Notes: generated by a model from the sequence alone, not told the origin. Positions 17,203-25,609 are shown, counted from the first letter of the stretch. The stretch: DNA of 64,000 bases from JACPPO01 sp965262505 (GCA_965262505.1 CBDHFM010000030.1:3596001-3660000), one strand, 5' to 3'. Made by a program: numbers and translations.

Positions 17203-18504
17203 GGCTTGTCAGACAATTACTGACTTTTGTGTTCTCGGAGCAGCGGGATGGATCGTGTAGTTCCAGTCGCCGTGAAAGCGATGCCGCTCGAGGCGTACCG
17301 TCGCCAGCTGCGCATCGGTGACGGTGATGCCACCCGGGTATGGGCCGCGGTCGAGTTCCGACCGAACGCGGAGTCCGGACCGACTGTGCGTCGAGCCAAT
17401 GAGGCTCACGATCGTGGCCAAGTCGACGAGTGGGGTGCCGCGCCAATTCATCGCGATGTGCGAGAACACCCGATGCTCGATCTTGTTCCACTTGCTCGTA
17501 CCCGGCGGAAAGTGACAGACCGTGATCACCAAGCCCGTCCGATTGGCCAGACGCGGCAGTTCCCACTTCCACAACCGGAGGCGCGCCCCGTTGCTCCCGC
17601 CTGCATCCGCCGTGATCAACAGCGACTGGGCTTGTCGATACGCCGGGCGACCCATGTGCTGCCACCAACGCTGGATCGACCGTACCGCGAAGCTCGCGGT
17701 GTCGTGATCGATCCCGACACGCACCCAGCCTTCGTTGCGATGCAGATCGTAGATGCCATACGGAATGGCCTTCCCGCCCGTGGTGGCGGTGGCCGGGATC
17801 ACGAAGTCGTGGACCTGTACCCGCTGCGGCGTCTTCGCCGGGCGCCAGGTGCGGCCCGCGTTCTTGAACGCGCCGACCAGCTCCTTCTTCTTGGTGTCCA
17901 CCGAAATCGTCGGCTGCTGTTGCCGTTGCGCGCGTCGCACGCGCCGGGCGATGTACCGAAACTGCGCGTCCCGATCGACATGCTGGCGGCCCTCACGAGT
18001 CTTGGCGTTGCCCTGCAGGCTGTAGCCCAGTCCGTGCAACAACTCGGCGACCACCGTGTGGCTGACGCGGTGGCCCAGACCGTCGAGCGCCACCGCCAAC
18101 GTCCGTGCGCTCTGGCACGTCCACCGCAGCGGCGAGTCGGGATCGCCGGGGGCGGTCGGCTCAACCAACGCATCCAAATCGCGCAGCAGCGTCGCGTCGA
18201 GATCGATCGCGCGCTTGCGGCCGCCGCCCGCCCTTCGCGTCCGGCCGCCCGCGAGCGGCTCGTCCGCCGTCAATTCACGCAAACCGCGCTGGATGGTCGA
18301 TGTCGCGATACCCGTGGCTCGGGCGACCAGCGCCGTGCCGCCATAACCGATCGCCTGGGCCTCAGTCGCCGCCCACACCCGGCGCGATCGCTCCGTGAGC
18401 ACGGGCGCCAGCGCTGCATGCTTTGCCCGCAGGGTGGCCACCTCCACGGGCGCAGCGTACTACTCGCCGATCAACAGTACAAGCAGTTATTTCCTTACAG
18501 GCTC
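17202..18504 (-). mobile_element. ISAzo13-type insertion sequence, copy 2 (inverted)
   Basis: 1303 bp, same length, ends and transposase as copy 1 at 13936-15238 but in opposite orientation. In plus-strand reading the flanks are TTA on both sides (17199-17201 and 18505-18507). Together the copies bracket 15239-17201 as in a composite transposon. The outer flanks of the pair are also TTA/TTA. Confidence 0.85.
17209..18447 (-). CDS. ISAzo13 family transposase (copy 2)
   Basis: 412 residues, translation identical to copy 1, including the N-terminal helix-turn-helix and the three acidic DDE positions. The gene is intact. Start at GTG 18447, 57 bases inside the element end, exactly as in copy 1. 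A long open frame on the opposite strand (17227-18918) is a shadow. Confidence 0.9.
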   Translation of the reverse strand: MEVATLRAKHAALAPVLTERSRRVWAATEAQAIGYGGTALVARATGIATSTIQRGLRELTADEPLAGGRTRRAGGGRKRAIDLDATLLRDLDALVEPTAPGDPDSPLRWTCQSARTLAVALDGLGHRVSHTVVAELLHGLGYSLQGNAKTREGRQHVDRDAQFRYIARRVRRAQRQQQPTISVDTKKKELVGAFKNAGRTWRPAKTPQRVQVHDFVIPATATTGGKAIPYGIYDLHRNEGWVRVGIDHDTASFAVRSIQRWWQHMGRPAYRQAQSLLITADAGGSNGARLRLWKWELPRLANRTGLVITVCHFPPGTSKWNKIEHRVFSHIAMNWRGTPLVDLATIVSLIGSTHSRSGLRVRSELDRGPYPGGITVTDAQLATVRLERHRFHGDWNYTIHPAAPRTQKSVIV

Positions 18505-19374
18505 TTAGCCCCCTTGGCGACGTCGGCGTGCGGGCCCCGTTTCGACCGGGCGCTCCGGATCACTCGACCACTCCGACCAGGACCCTGGATAGAGTTTCGC
18601 GCCGTTCAGCCCAGCGTGCTCCATCGCCAAGAGGTTCTGACAGGCAGTCACGCCGGAGCCGCAATACATCAGGACTTGGTCTGGCGACCGTTCGCCGAGC
18701 GTCTCGGCAAACTGCCGCCGCAGTGTGTCGGGGGACAGCATCACGCCTTCGTCCGTCGCGTTCCGTCTGAAGAAATGATTGACGGCGCCGGGGATATGCC
18801 CGGCCGTGCGGTCGATCGGTTCGGCCCCACCCTCGAACCGTTCAGGGGCTCGGGCGTCGACCAGCAGGACGGATGGATCGCCGAGCCGCGCCTCGACATC
18901 CGCGACGCCGAGCCGTAGCTCCTCCCGCGGCTGTCCGGTGAACGTCGCCGGTTCCCGCGTTTGCTCGCCCTTGCGCACCGGCCGGCCTTCTTGCACCCAT
19001 TTGGCCCAGCCACCGTCGAGTACCGTGGCCGTGTCGTGCCCCATGTAGCGCAGCATCCACCACATGCGGCTCGCGAACATTCCCACGTCTCCGTCGTACA
19101 CCACAACCTGCACGCCGCCGCCAATTCCGAGGCGGCCGAAGGTCGCCTCGAGCACCGCGGCTGACGGCAGCGGATGTCGTCCCCCACCGCTCCCGACGGG
19201 GCCCGAGAGGTCGTGGGAGAGACTGGCGTACACCGCGCCGGGGATGTGCGCGGTGCGGTATTGCTGACGCCCCGAGTCTGTGTCCCGCAAGTCGTAGCGG
19301 CAGTCGACGATGGCCCAGGAGCCGTCGAGGTTCGAGGCGAGCGTGCCGGTGGAGATCAGCGTGTTACAGGCCAC
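18505..19374 (-). CDS. sseA: Sulfurtransferase with two rhodanese domains (3-mercaptopyruvate type)
   Basis: 289 residues from GTG 19374. Two rhodanese domains: the N-terminal one (about 10-140, A-I-V-D-C-R-Y-D-L-R-D) lacks the active Cys, the C-terminal one (about 160-280) has M-Y-C-G-S-G-V-T-A-C. The active-site loop C-G-S-G-V-T matches 3-mercaptopyruvate sulfurtransferases rather than thiosulfate rhodaneses (CRKGVT). It would transfer sulfane sulfur to thiols or cyanide in the cytoplasm. The TAA stop (18507-18505) touches the ISAzo13 copy, and the GTG start touches the IS630 element. Before the IS630 insertion it overlapped the upstream TIGR00300 gene as TAGTG. Confidence 0.85.
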   Translation of the reverse strand: MACNTLISTGTLASNLDGSWAIVDCRYDLRDTDSGRQQYRTAHIPGAVYASLSHDLSGPVGSGGGRHPLPSAAVLEATFGRLGIGGGVQVVVYDGDVGMFASRMWWMLRYMGHDTATVLDGGWAKWVQEGRPVRKGEQTREPATFTGQPREELRLGVADVEARLGDPSVLLVDARAPERFEGGAEPIDRTAGHIPGAVNHFFRRNATDEGVMLSPDTLRRQFAETLGERSPDQVLMYCGSGVTACQNLLAMEHAGLNGAKLYPGSWSEWSSDPERPVETGPARRRRQGG

Positions 19375-19688
19375 TAGTACCTTGCCGCAGTGGTTTTGAT
19401 CGGTTGCAACGAAGGTAGTTCCTCTGCCGACAACAACAGCTTGATCGTCCGGGGTTGGCGTGGAACCCGACTGATCAGACCGCGCCGCTCAAGCTCGACG
19501 ATCATGTGGTGGACGGCCGGGGGCGTGACCTGAAAGAACCGTTGGAAGTCCGCTTCGGCCGGTGGCGTTCGGTGAAGGAGCGTGTACGTGTAGAGGAAGG
19601 CTAGGTACTGGCCCTGCTTCTGGGTGAATCTCGGTGATGAACGGCTGGACACGGGATCGGGAAGGTGATCCAAGATGTCCATGCACAT
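19374..19688 (-). CDS. Winged-helix DNA-binding protein carried by IS630 element
   Basis: 104 residues. Q-K-Q-G-Q-Y-L-A-F-L-Y-T-Y-T followed by F-F-Q-V-T-P-P-A-V-H-H-M-I-V-E-L-E-R-R-G-L-I is a LexA/MarR-like winged helix-turn-helix. It lies wholly within the IS630 inverted repeats and is divergent from, and overlaps by 14 bases, the transposase start. Its TAG stop (19376-19374) uses the duplicated TA target plus the flanking base. It is probably an element-encoded repressor or accessory protein for transposition. Confidence 0.7.
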   Translation of the reverse strand: MCMDILDHLPDPVSSRSSPRFTQKQGQYLAFLYTYTLLHRTPPAEADFQRFFQVTPPAVHHMIVELERRGLISRVPRQPRTIKLLLSAEELPSLQPIKTTAARY

Positions 19689-20842
19689 ACGCTATCGCAT
19701 CACGCTGACCTACGATGAACAGCAACAGCTTCAGGCGCTTGTGAGCGGCGGCCAGGGGGCGGTTCGCAAGATCAAGCGGGCGCAGATTCTCCTCGCCGCG
19801 GACGCCACATCCACCGACGAGATGATCGCGCTCAACGTTGGTGTCGGCACGTCGACCGTGTACCGGACCAAGCAACGCTTCGTCGAGGAAGGACTGGACC
19901 GAGCGCTCCGCGAAGTGCCCCGTCCCGGCGCGCCGCGCAAGCTCGGCGCCAGCGATGAAGCCCTCCTGGTCGCGGTCGCTTGCTCACATCCACCCTTCGG
20001 GCGTGCGCGATGGACACTGGATCTCCTGGCCCGCGAGATGGTGCGACTCACCTCGCACGAGGCCCTGTCGGGCGACACGGTGGGTCGCCGGCTTGCCGAG
20101 ATGGCGCTGAAGCCGTGGCAGGAGAAGATGTGGTGCATTCCGACGGTCAACGCCGAGTACGTGGCGCGAATGGAAGACGTCCTCGATCTCTACGCCGAGC
20201 CGCCGGATCCGCGGCGACCGGTCGTCGGCTTCGATGAAACACCCCGGCAACTGATCGGCGAAGCGCGTGTCCCGATTCGGGCCAAGCCCGGGAAGCCCAG
20301 ACGAGTCGACTACGAGTACGTGCGCAACGGCACGGCGAATGTCTTCATGTTCGTAGACGTGAATCGCCCCTGGCGACATGCCAAGGTCACCGACCAACGC
20401 ACGTGCGTCGACTTCGCAGAGTGCATGCGCGATCTCGTCGATGAGCACTACCCGGAGGCCGAACGGATCCGTGTGGTGCTCGACAATCTTTCGGCACATT
20501 CAGCGGCAGCGCTCTACCACGCCTTCGATCCCGCCGAGGCACGACGGATTCTCCGTCGGCTCGAGTTTCACTTCACGCCGAAACACGCCAGCTGGCTCAA
20601 CATGGTCGAGATCGAAATCGGCGTGATGGTCAAGCAGTGCCTCGATCGTCGGATCCCTGCCAAGGCGATCCTCATCAAGGAGATCGCGGCATGGGAGCAA
20701 CGGCGCAATGACGAGAAGGCGCGCATCCACTGGATGTTTACAGTCGACCGTGCTCGCGAAAAGCTCGGCCGTGTGTATCCGCAACCCGCTGGTCGGGCCA
20801 AAGCCGCCGCGTGAACCGGTCAGATCCACTGCGGCGAGGTAC
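19377..20842 (+). mobile_element. IS630-family insertion sequence with TA duplication
   Basis: Terminal inverted repeats GTACCTTGCCGCAGTGG (19377-19393) and, read inward from the right, GTACCTCGCCGCAGTGG (20842-20826), 16 of 17 matching. TA flanks both ends (19375-19376 and 20843-20844), the duplication expected of IS630. It carries a transposase and a divergent winged-helix gene. It is inserted in the TA of a TAGTG stop/start overlap between two minus-strand genes. Confidence 0.9.
19675..20814 (+). CDS. IS630 family transposase
   Basis: 379 residues. N-terminal helix-turn-helix (A-L-N-V-G-V-G-T-S-T-V-Y-R-T-K-Q-R-F, about 50-70) is followed by a DDE_3-type core. V-V-G-F-D-E-T-P carries the first aspartate, I-R-V-V-L-D-N-L-S-A-H-S the second, and H-A-S-W-L-N-M-V-E-I-E the final glutamate. 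The length and order match intact IS630-type transposases. No frameshift is seen, so it is likely active. Confidence 0.92.
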   Translation: MSMHIRYRITLTYDEQQQLQALVSGGQGAVRKIKRAQILLAADATSTDEMIALNVGVGTSTVYRTKQRFVEEGLDRALREVPRPGAPRKLGASDEALLVAVACSHPPFGRARWTLDLLAREMVRLTSHEALSGDTVGRRLAEMALKPWQEKMWCIPTVNAEYVARMEDVLDLYAEPPDPRRPVVGFDETPRQLIGEARVPIRAKPGKPRRVDYEYVRNGTANVFMFVDVNRPWRHAKVTDQRTCVDFAECMRDLVDEHYPEAERIRVVLDNLSAHSAAALYHAFDPAEARRILRRLEFHFTPKHASWLNMVEIEIGVMVKQCLDRRIPAKAILIKEIAAWEQRRNDEKARIHWMFTVDRAREKLGRVYPQPAGRAKAAA

Positions 20843-22053
20843 TAGCGCAATCGTTCGGCCAGTCGATGGAGGAACAGGCCGACGTCTGTCACGACGCCCA
20901 CGGTCTGCGCCGATCCCCGATCCGACAGCTTTGTCACCACGGCGGGGTTGATGTCGACGCAGACGACGCGGACCCAGGAGGGCAACATGTTGCCGACGCC
21001 GATGCTGTGCAGCATGGACGACAGCATGAGCACGAGCTGCACGTTCTGCGAGAGGGCCGCGGCGTAACGCTCCTGCGCATCAACCAAGTCCATCACCGTC
21101 TCGGGTAGCGGCCCGTCATCCCTGATGCTGCCGGCCAGCACATACTCGACCCCGTGCGTGACGCACTCGTACATCACGCCCGATGTCAGGACGCCGGACT
21201 CGACCGCCTGGCGGATGCCCCCGGCCCGGTTGATGGTGTTGATCGCGGCCATGTGATTCCGGTGACCCTGTTCGACGGCCGCGCCCTCGATCAGGTCGAT
21301 CCCCAGCGAGGTGCCCGACAGCGCGAATTCGATGTCATGCACCGCCAGGGCGTTGCCCGCCAGGACGACGTCGACATATCCACCTCGAATCAGCTCCGAG
21401 AAATGCCCGACGCCTCCCGTATGGACGACGACCGGCCCGGCGACGACGGCGATCCGGCCGCCGCCTTGCTTCACCTGTCGCATCATGTCCGCGATGCGGC
21501 TGACCACCCCTTCGACGCGGCGCTCCGACGAAACGTCGTTGCTCATGAAGGCGAAGCCCAGGCGGTCGCGCTCGCGGAACTCCGGGGTCACGCGAATACC
21601 TCCGTGCCCGCAGAGCACCGGCTCGCCAGCGCGAACGTCACGCAGCTGCCGGCACACGGCCCGGCCTCCTGCCGCCACGATCACCGCGTCCATCCGCTGC
21701 TGCTCGACCTCGATCCAGCGTCCCCCCAGTCGCACGTGCGTGCGATGGTTGGTGGTCGAGTAGAAGTCGTCCGGCACGCACCGGTCCTTCTCCGCCGGCT
21801 TCACAGTCGCGTCGCTCTCCCGCATCGGGTGGCACCCGAAGGTGGTGAGCTGCTGCAGGAGTTCGTCCAGCACCGACCCGTCGTCGGCGTCGATCCGCAT
21901 CTCGATCCGCGACGGGTCGTCGTTGGTGCGTCCGATGTTGAACGTGAGGATTTCGTACGAGGCCTTGAACTCGATAATCTTGTCGAAGATCGCCGAGAGA
22001 AGTCCCGAATCGACCAGATGTCCTTCAGCCTCGATCGTCTCGCTTGCGGCCAT
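20842..22053 (-). CDS. TIGR00300 family protein (LOR/SDH type, probable ornithine cyclodeaminase)
   Basis: 403 residues from ATG 22053; an ATG at 22062 would add three residues but overlaps a -10-like box. The N-terminal domain (about 1-100) is the ACT-like LOR fold (F-K-A-S-Y-E-I-L-T-F-N-I-G-R-T-N-D-D-P-S). The rest is the conserved TIGR00300 body with V-L-C-G-H-G-G-I-R-V-T-P, V-H-T-G-G-V-G-H-F-S-E-L-I and A-L-A-V-H-D-I-E-F-A-L. Members related to archaeal enzymes and to the C-terminal part of cyanobacterial arginine dihydrolase convert ornithine to proline. The stop TAG lies at the IS630 edge. The family is firm; the reaction is inferred. Confidence 0.82.
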   Translation of the reverse strand: MAASETIEAEGHLVDSGLLSAIFDKIIEFKASYEILTFNIGRTNDDPSRIEMRIDADDGSVLDELLQQLTTFGCHPMRESDATVKPAEKDRCVPDDFYSTTNHRTHVRLGGRWIEVEQQRMDAVIVAAGGRAVCRQLRDVRAGEPVLCGHGGIRVTPEFRERDRLGFAFMSNDVSSERRVEGVVSRIADMMRQVKQGGGRIAVVAGPVVVHTGGVGHFSELIRGGYVDVVLAGNALAVHDIEFALSGTSLGIDLIEGAAVEQGHRNHMAAINTINRAGGIRQAVESGVLTSGVMYECVTHGVEYVLAGSIRDDGPLPETVMDLVDAQERYAAALSQNVQLVLMLSSMLHSIGVGNMLPSWVRVVCVDINPAVVTKLSDRGSAQTVGVVTDVGLFLHRLAERLR

Positions 22054-22060
22054 GGAGGTC

Positions 22061-22066
22061 ATTCTA
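22061..22066 (-). promoter_or_regulatory. Candidate -10 box (TAGAAT) for TIGR00300 gene
   Basis: TAGAAT on the minus strand ends seven bases before the ATG at 22053 and overlaps the alternative ATG at 22062. Supports the shorter start and a leaderless transcript. Confidence 0.35.
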
Positions 22067-22094
22067 TCCGGAGTAACGAGGCCGGCAGATCCCG

Positions 22095-22823
22095 TCAGGG
22101 CACGGGGACGAAGCGATAGCCGACGCCACGCACCGTCTGCAGAAACTTCGGCGCGGCCGGGCGGTCCTCGATATATCGCCGCAGCCGCACGATGAAGTTA
22201 TCGATGGCGCGGGTGTCGACGCCTTCGTGCAGTCCCCAGACCTCTTGCAGGATCGCGCGGCGGGATACCGGCTGACCCGCGTTCCTCACCAGGTAGCGCA
22301 GCAGGTCGCATTCCATCAGCGTCAAGCGGTACGACTTGTCGCGCGCGCGCACCTCCATCGCCGCGAAGTCGAGCGTGCGGCCGGCAAACGTGTAGACATC
22401 CTGTGACACCGGATCCGACGCTGCGTCAGCGGAGGCAGGATCCCGCTCGTTCCAGCGGCGCCGTCGCAGGAGCCCGTTGACGCGTGCGAGCAGAATCGAA
22501 AGCTCGAACGGCTTCGGCAGGTAGTCGTCCGCGCCTGCCCCGAAGCCTCGCAGCACATCCTCGGCGCTGCCGCGGGCGGTCAGCATCAGGATGGGCACGT
22601 AGTGGCCGGCGGCGCGAAGCTCGGATGCGACGGTGAAGCCGTCCTTTCCCGGAAGCATGACGTCCAGGATGATGGCGTCGAGCGGCCGGCGCTCCCCGAG
22701 GATGACGGCGAGCGCGGCCTCGCCGTCGGGCGCGACCGTCGCCTCGTGTCCTTCGGCTTCGAGGTTGAACCGGAGACCGTCAGCGATGTGCTGTTCGTCT
22801 TCAACGATGAGGATGCGGCTCAT
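22095..22823 (-). CDS. OmpR/PhoB-family response regulator
   Basis: 242 residues from ATG 22823 (M-S-R-I-L-I-V-E-D-E). The open frame extends 69 codons further upstream, but that part is a shadow of the kinase gene. Receiver domain 1-120 with acidic pocket E-D-E, phospho-acceptor D in I-I-L-D-V-M-L-P-G, T in M-L-T-A-R and K in L-P-K-P-F. The C-terminal winged helix (about 145-240) ends in the conserved V-R-G-V-G-Y-R-F. It binds DNA after phosphorylation by the adjoining kinase (gap of 16 bases). The signal and regulon are unknown. Confidence 0.93.
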   Translation of the reverse strand: MSRILIVEDEQHIADGLRFNLEAEGHEATVAPDGEAALAVILGERRPLDAIILDVMLPGKDGFTVASELRAAGHYVPILMLTARGSAEDVLRGFGAGADDYLPKPFELSILLARVNGLLRRRRWNERDPASADAASDPVSQDVYTFAGRTLDFAAMEVRARDKSYRLTLMECDLLRYLVRNAGQPVSRRAILQEVWGLHEGVDTRAIDNFIVRLRRYIEDRPAAPKFLQTVRGVGYRFVPVP

Positions 22824-22839
22824 AGCGAAACCCCAGGCC

Positions 22840-23763
22840 TCAGGCCCCGGGGCTCGGTGCGGCGTCAGGCCGGGCGCCGAGCCGTGGGAGTTCCAGCGTG
22901 AACGTGGCGCCCTGTCCCTCGCCTTCGCTCTGGGCGAACACGCGCCCGCCGTGCGCACGGGCGATCGATCGGACGATGTAGAGGCCGAGGCCCGTGCCCT
23001 TGATGTGGCGCAGGCCGCGCGCCCGCACACGGTAGAAGCGCTTGAAGACGCGCTTCAGCTGCTTGCGCGGGATACCGAAACCACGGTCCTGCACCCGAAC
23101 CCACACGGTGTCTGGTGCCGGCGCCGCCACCGAGGCGGTGACGCGGACCTGCTCGCCCGAATACTTGACCGCGTTGTCCAGGAGGTTCGTGACGACGGTC
23201 GTCAGTTGCTCGGCGTCGCCGTTGACGACCAGATGTTCGTCGTGTGCTTCCAGTGCGATCGCGCCGGCATCGAGGTGGTGGCGCACGAGGGCGAGCTCGA
23301 CGCACTCACGCGTGAGCGCGGCCATGTCGACAGGCGCCCAGACAACGATTGTCGCCTTCTGGCCGGACGCTCCCGCCGCGAGCACCTGCTCGACAGTGCG
23401 GTGGAGGCGGTCGGCATCGGCCAGCATGCTGGCGTAGAACTCCTGGCGCCGGCTCTCGTCGATGTCCCGTGACTGCAGCGTCTGTAGATACAGGCGCATC
23501 GACGCGATTGGAGTTTTCAGCTCGTGCGTAACCGCGTTGATGAAGGTGTCGTGATCCTCGTTGCGTTTGATCTCGAGCACCAGGAACACGGTGTAGACGA
23601 TGAGGCCCGCGATGATGAGCGCGAACGAGATGACGCCGAGGATGAGCGGCCCAACACGTCGGGCGTTAATGACGATCCAGCCGACGTTCAGCGACACTGC
23701 CGCCGCCACCAGCAGGACGCAGAGGGCGACAAAGAAGGCGATGGCCTTCTGGCGACGGGTCAC
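22840..23763 (-). CDS. Sensor histidine kinase
   Basis: 307 residues from GTG 23763. Two membrane helices (about 8-30 and 40-62) with almost no periplasmic domain between them, so sensing is probably in the membrane or via a partner. The H-box is F-I-N-A-V-T-H-E-L-K-T-P-I-A-S-M-R-L. The ATP-binding part has N-L-L-D-N-A-V-K-Y-S (N-box), D-R-G-F-G-I-P (G1), F-K-R-F-Y-R-V (F) and K-G-T-G-L-G-L-Y-I-V (G2). It precedes and is co-transcribed with the response regulator. Confidence 0.93.
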   Translation of the reverse strand: MTRRQKAIAFFVALCVLLVAAAVSLNVGWIVINARRVGPLILGVISFALIIAGLIVYTVFLVLEIKRNEDHDTFINAVTHELKTPIASMRLYLQTLQSRDIDESRRQEFYASMLADADRLHRTVEQVLAAGASGQKATIVVWAPVDMAALTRECVELALVRHHLDAGAIALEAHDEHLVVNGDAEQLTTVVTNLLDNAVKYSGEQVRVTASVAAPAPDTVWVRVQDRGFGIPRKQLKRVFKRFYRVRARGLRHIKGTGLGLYIVRSIARAHGGRVFAQSEGEGQGATFTLELPRLGARPDAAPSPGA

Positions 23764-23813
23764 AAGGTGATTGTAGTGGGCCTCACAGCCCCGGCGTCAG
23801 GCCCGATGACCTG

Positions 23814-24713
23814 TCAGGCTACGGCTTCGTCCGCCTCAACCTCCAGGTCCAGCCGCTCGTTTTCCTCGTGGAGCACCGGCTGTGCGAGTTTCGCGACCTT
23901 GACGTCCCAGATGAGCCCGATCGCCCGCAGCGTGCTGATCCCGATCCAGTTCATGTCCAGCTCGTACCACGCCAGCCCGTGGCGCGCGGACGTCGGATGC
24001 GCGTGGTGGTTGTTGTGCCACCCCTCACCGAAGGTCAGGAGCGCCACCCACCAGTTGTTCGTGGAATCATCACGGGTCTGGAATCGGCGCGATCCCCAAA
24101 GGTGTGTGGCGGAATTAACCAGCCACGTCGAGTGCAGCCCCCACGTCGTCCGAAAGAAGATCCCCCAGAGCACGTACGGGATGCCACCGAACGCGAGGAG
24201 CAGGAGGCCGACGACGACGTTCGTGGTCCAGTGCCAGGTCGAGAGCCACACGTGGAAGCGGTCGCGCGCCAGATCGGGGACGTAGCGTTTCAGCAACGAC
24301 GAGTCCTGGTGCAGGCCTTCGCCCCGCAGAATCCAGCCCGCGTGCGCCCACCACCCGCCTTCGCGCGGCGTGTGCGGATCGCCTTCCTTATCTGACTTCT
24401 GATGGTGCACGCGATGCGTGGCAACCCAGAAGATCGGGCCGCCCTCGAGCGCGAGCGTCCCGCACCATGCCAGGAAGTACTCGACCCAGCGATACGTCCT
24501 GTACCCCCGGTGGGTCAGCAGGCGGTGGTAGCCCATGCCGATGCCGAGCGAGCCGGCCATGATCCAGAGGATGACGGCGGTCAGGATCGCTCCGGCATCG
24601 ACGTAGAACAGGGCGGCCACGGCGCCGATGTGAAAGCTGGCCATCGCGATTGCGGTGATCCAGTTCACGCCGTGCTGATATTTCCGCCCGTACATGAGCA
24701 TTTGCGTCGCCAT
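23814..24713 (-). CDS. Membrane fatty-acid (acyl-CoA delta-9 type) desaturase
   Basis: 299 residues with about four membrane helices. Three histidine boxes bind the di-iron centre: H-R-L-L-T-H-R, H-R-V-H-H-Q-K-S-D and H-N-N-H-H-A-H-P, as in stearoyl-CoA-type desaturases. It introduces a double bond in membrane fatty acids using oxygen and reduced ferredoxin or cytochrome b5; no fused cytochrome domain is present. The gene stands alone, downstream of nothing obvious. Confidence 0.92.
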   Translation of the reverse strand: MATQMLMYGRKYQHGVNWITAIAMASFHIGAVAALFYVDAGAILTAVILWIMAGSLGIGMGYHRLLTHRGYRTYRWVEYFLAWCGTLALEGGPIFWVATHRVHHQKSDKEGDPHTPREGGWWAHAGWILRGEGLHQDSSLLKRYVPDLARDRFHVWLSTWHWTTNVVVGLLLLAFGGIPYVLWGIFFRTTWGLHSTWLVNSATHLWGSRRFQTRDDSTNNWWVALLTFGEGWHNNHHAHPTSARHGLAWYELDMNWIGISTLRAIGLIWDVKVAKLAQPVLHEENERLDLEVEADEAVA

Positions 24714-24840
24714 CGATTTCGCTGTGCCTCCAGGGCTGTCGCTTAAAAAGCCTCACGCACAGTAGCAGCAGCCGCACGCGGGCACTGTAATAGTTCTGTA
24801 AGAGGTAGCTAAGTTACTGTGTGGCAGGACCTTACGGGTT

Positions 24841-25590
24841 CTAGACGTCCAACGCCGCCACCACCGGTCCATGGTCGCTCGTGCCCACGTCCCTGTGCAC
24901 CGTGCATGATGTCGCGCGCGCGGCAAGCGCTTGCGACGCGAACACATAGTCGAGTCGCCACCCGATGTTCCGCGCTTTCAAGTTGCGCCACGGGGCCCAC
25001 CAGGTAAAGAGATCGGCATTGTCGGGATCGAGCTGGCGGTGCACGTCCACCAGTCCTCGCGTGAGGATGCGATCGATCAGTGCCCGTTCCTCGGGAAGCT
25101 GGCCGATCGCGCGCGGTTTTCGCTCCTTCGGATGCACATCCATGTCCGTTCGCGCCACGTTCAAGTCGCCGCACAGCACGAGCGGCGATCCAGCCGCCTG
25201 GAATTCCTCGGCGTAGGCATCGAGCGCCTCGAGGAACCGTATCTTCGCTGAAAAATCCTTGCCGCCGTTCGGCACGTAGATCGAGGCCACCGTGGCCTCC
25301 GGCAGGCGCGCGGTGACGATGCGATGCTCGAAATCGAATGCCGGATGCTCATACGCGGGCCGCTCCGGATGCGTCGCCTTGCGCACGTGAAGGCCGACGC
25401 CCGAGTACCCCTTGCCGCCGTGCCAGTAGCACCAGTACCCCTCCAACTCGGACAGCCATAGCGGCAACTGCTCGGGCGACGCCTTGAGTTCCTGCAGGCA
25501 CAGCACGTCCGGCTGCTCCCGTTCGATGAACTCCTGCACGTGTGCCTGCCGTGCGCGGATGCCGTTGACGTTCCACGTAACGAGTTTCAT
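24841..25590 (-). CDS. xthA: Exodeoxyribonuclease III
   Basis: 249 residues from ATG 25590 (M-K-L-V-T-W-N-V-N-G-I-R-A-R). The frame extends upstream, but that stretch lies over the divergent aspartate kinase. AP-endonuclease/exonuclease III motifs are all present: C-L-Q-E-L-K (metal Glu), I-Y-V-P-N-G (Tyr), G-D-L-N-V-A (Asp/Asn) and T-S-D-H-G-P-V (catalytic Asp-His). It repairs abasic sites in the cytoplasm. Divergent from lysC with 19 bases between starts. Confidence 0.93.
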   Translation of the reverse strand: MKLVTWNVNGIRARQAHVQEFIEREQPDVLCLQELKASPEQLPLWLSELEGYWCYWHGGKGYSGVGLHVRKATHPERPAYEHPAFDFEHRIVTARLPEATVASIYVPNGGKDFSAKIRFLEALDAYAEEFQAAGSPLVLCGDLNVARTDMDVHPKERKPRAIGQLPEERALIDRILTRGLVDVHRQLDPDNADLFTWWAPWRNLKARNIGWRLDYVFASQALAARATSCTVHRDVGTSDHGPVVAALDV

Positions 25591-25595
25591 CGGGC

Positions 25596-25601
25596 TATCA
25601 T
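25596..25601 (+). promoter_or_regulatory. Candidate -10 box (TATCAT) for aspartate kinase
   Basis: TATCAT ends eight bases before the ATG at 25610. The gap has no clear Shine-Dalgarno, so a leaderless or nearly leaderless mRNA is likely. Confidence 0.35.
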
Positions 25602-25609
25602 GAACTCCT

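Noticed and set aside
17227..18918. A 563-codon plus-strand frame across the second ISAzo13 copy and the sulfurtransferase
   Set aside because: Arg/Pro-rich shadow of two clear minus-strand genes; the same shadow occurs over the first IS copy.
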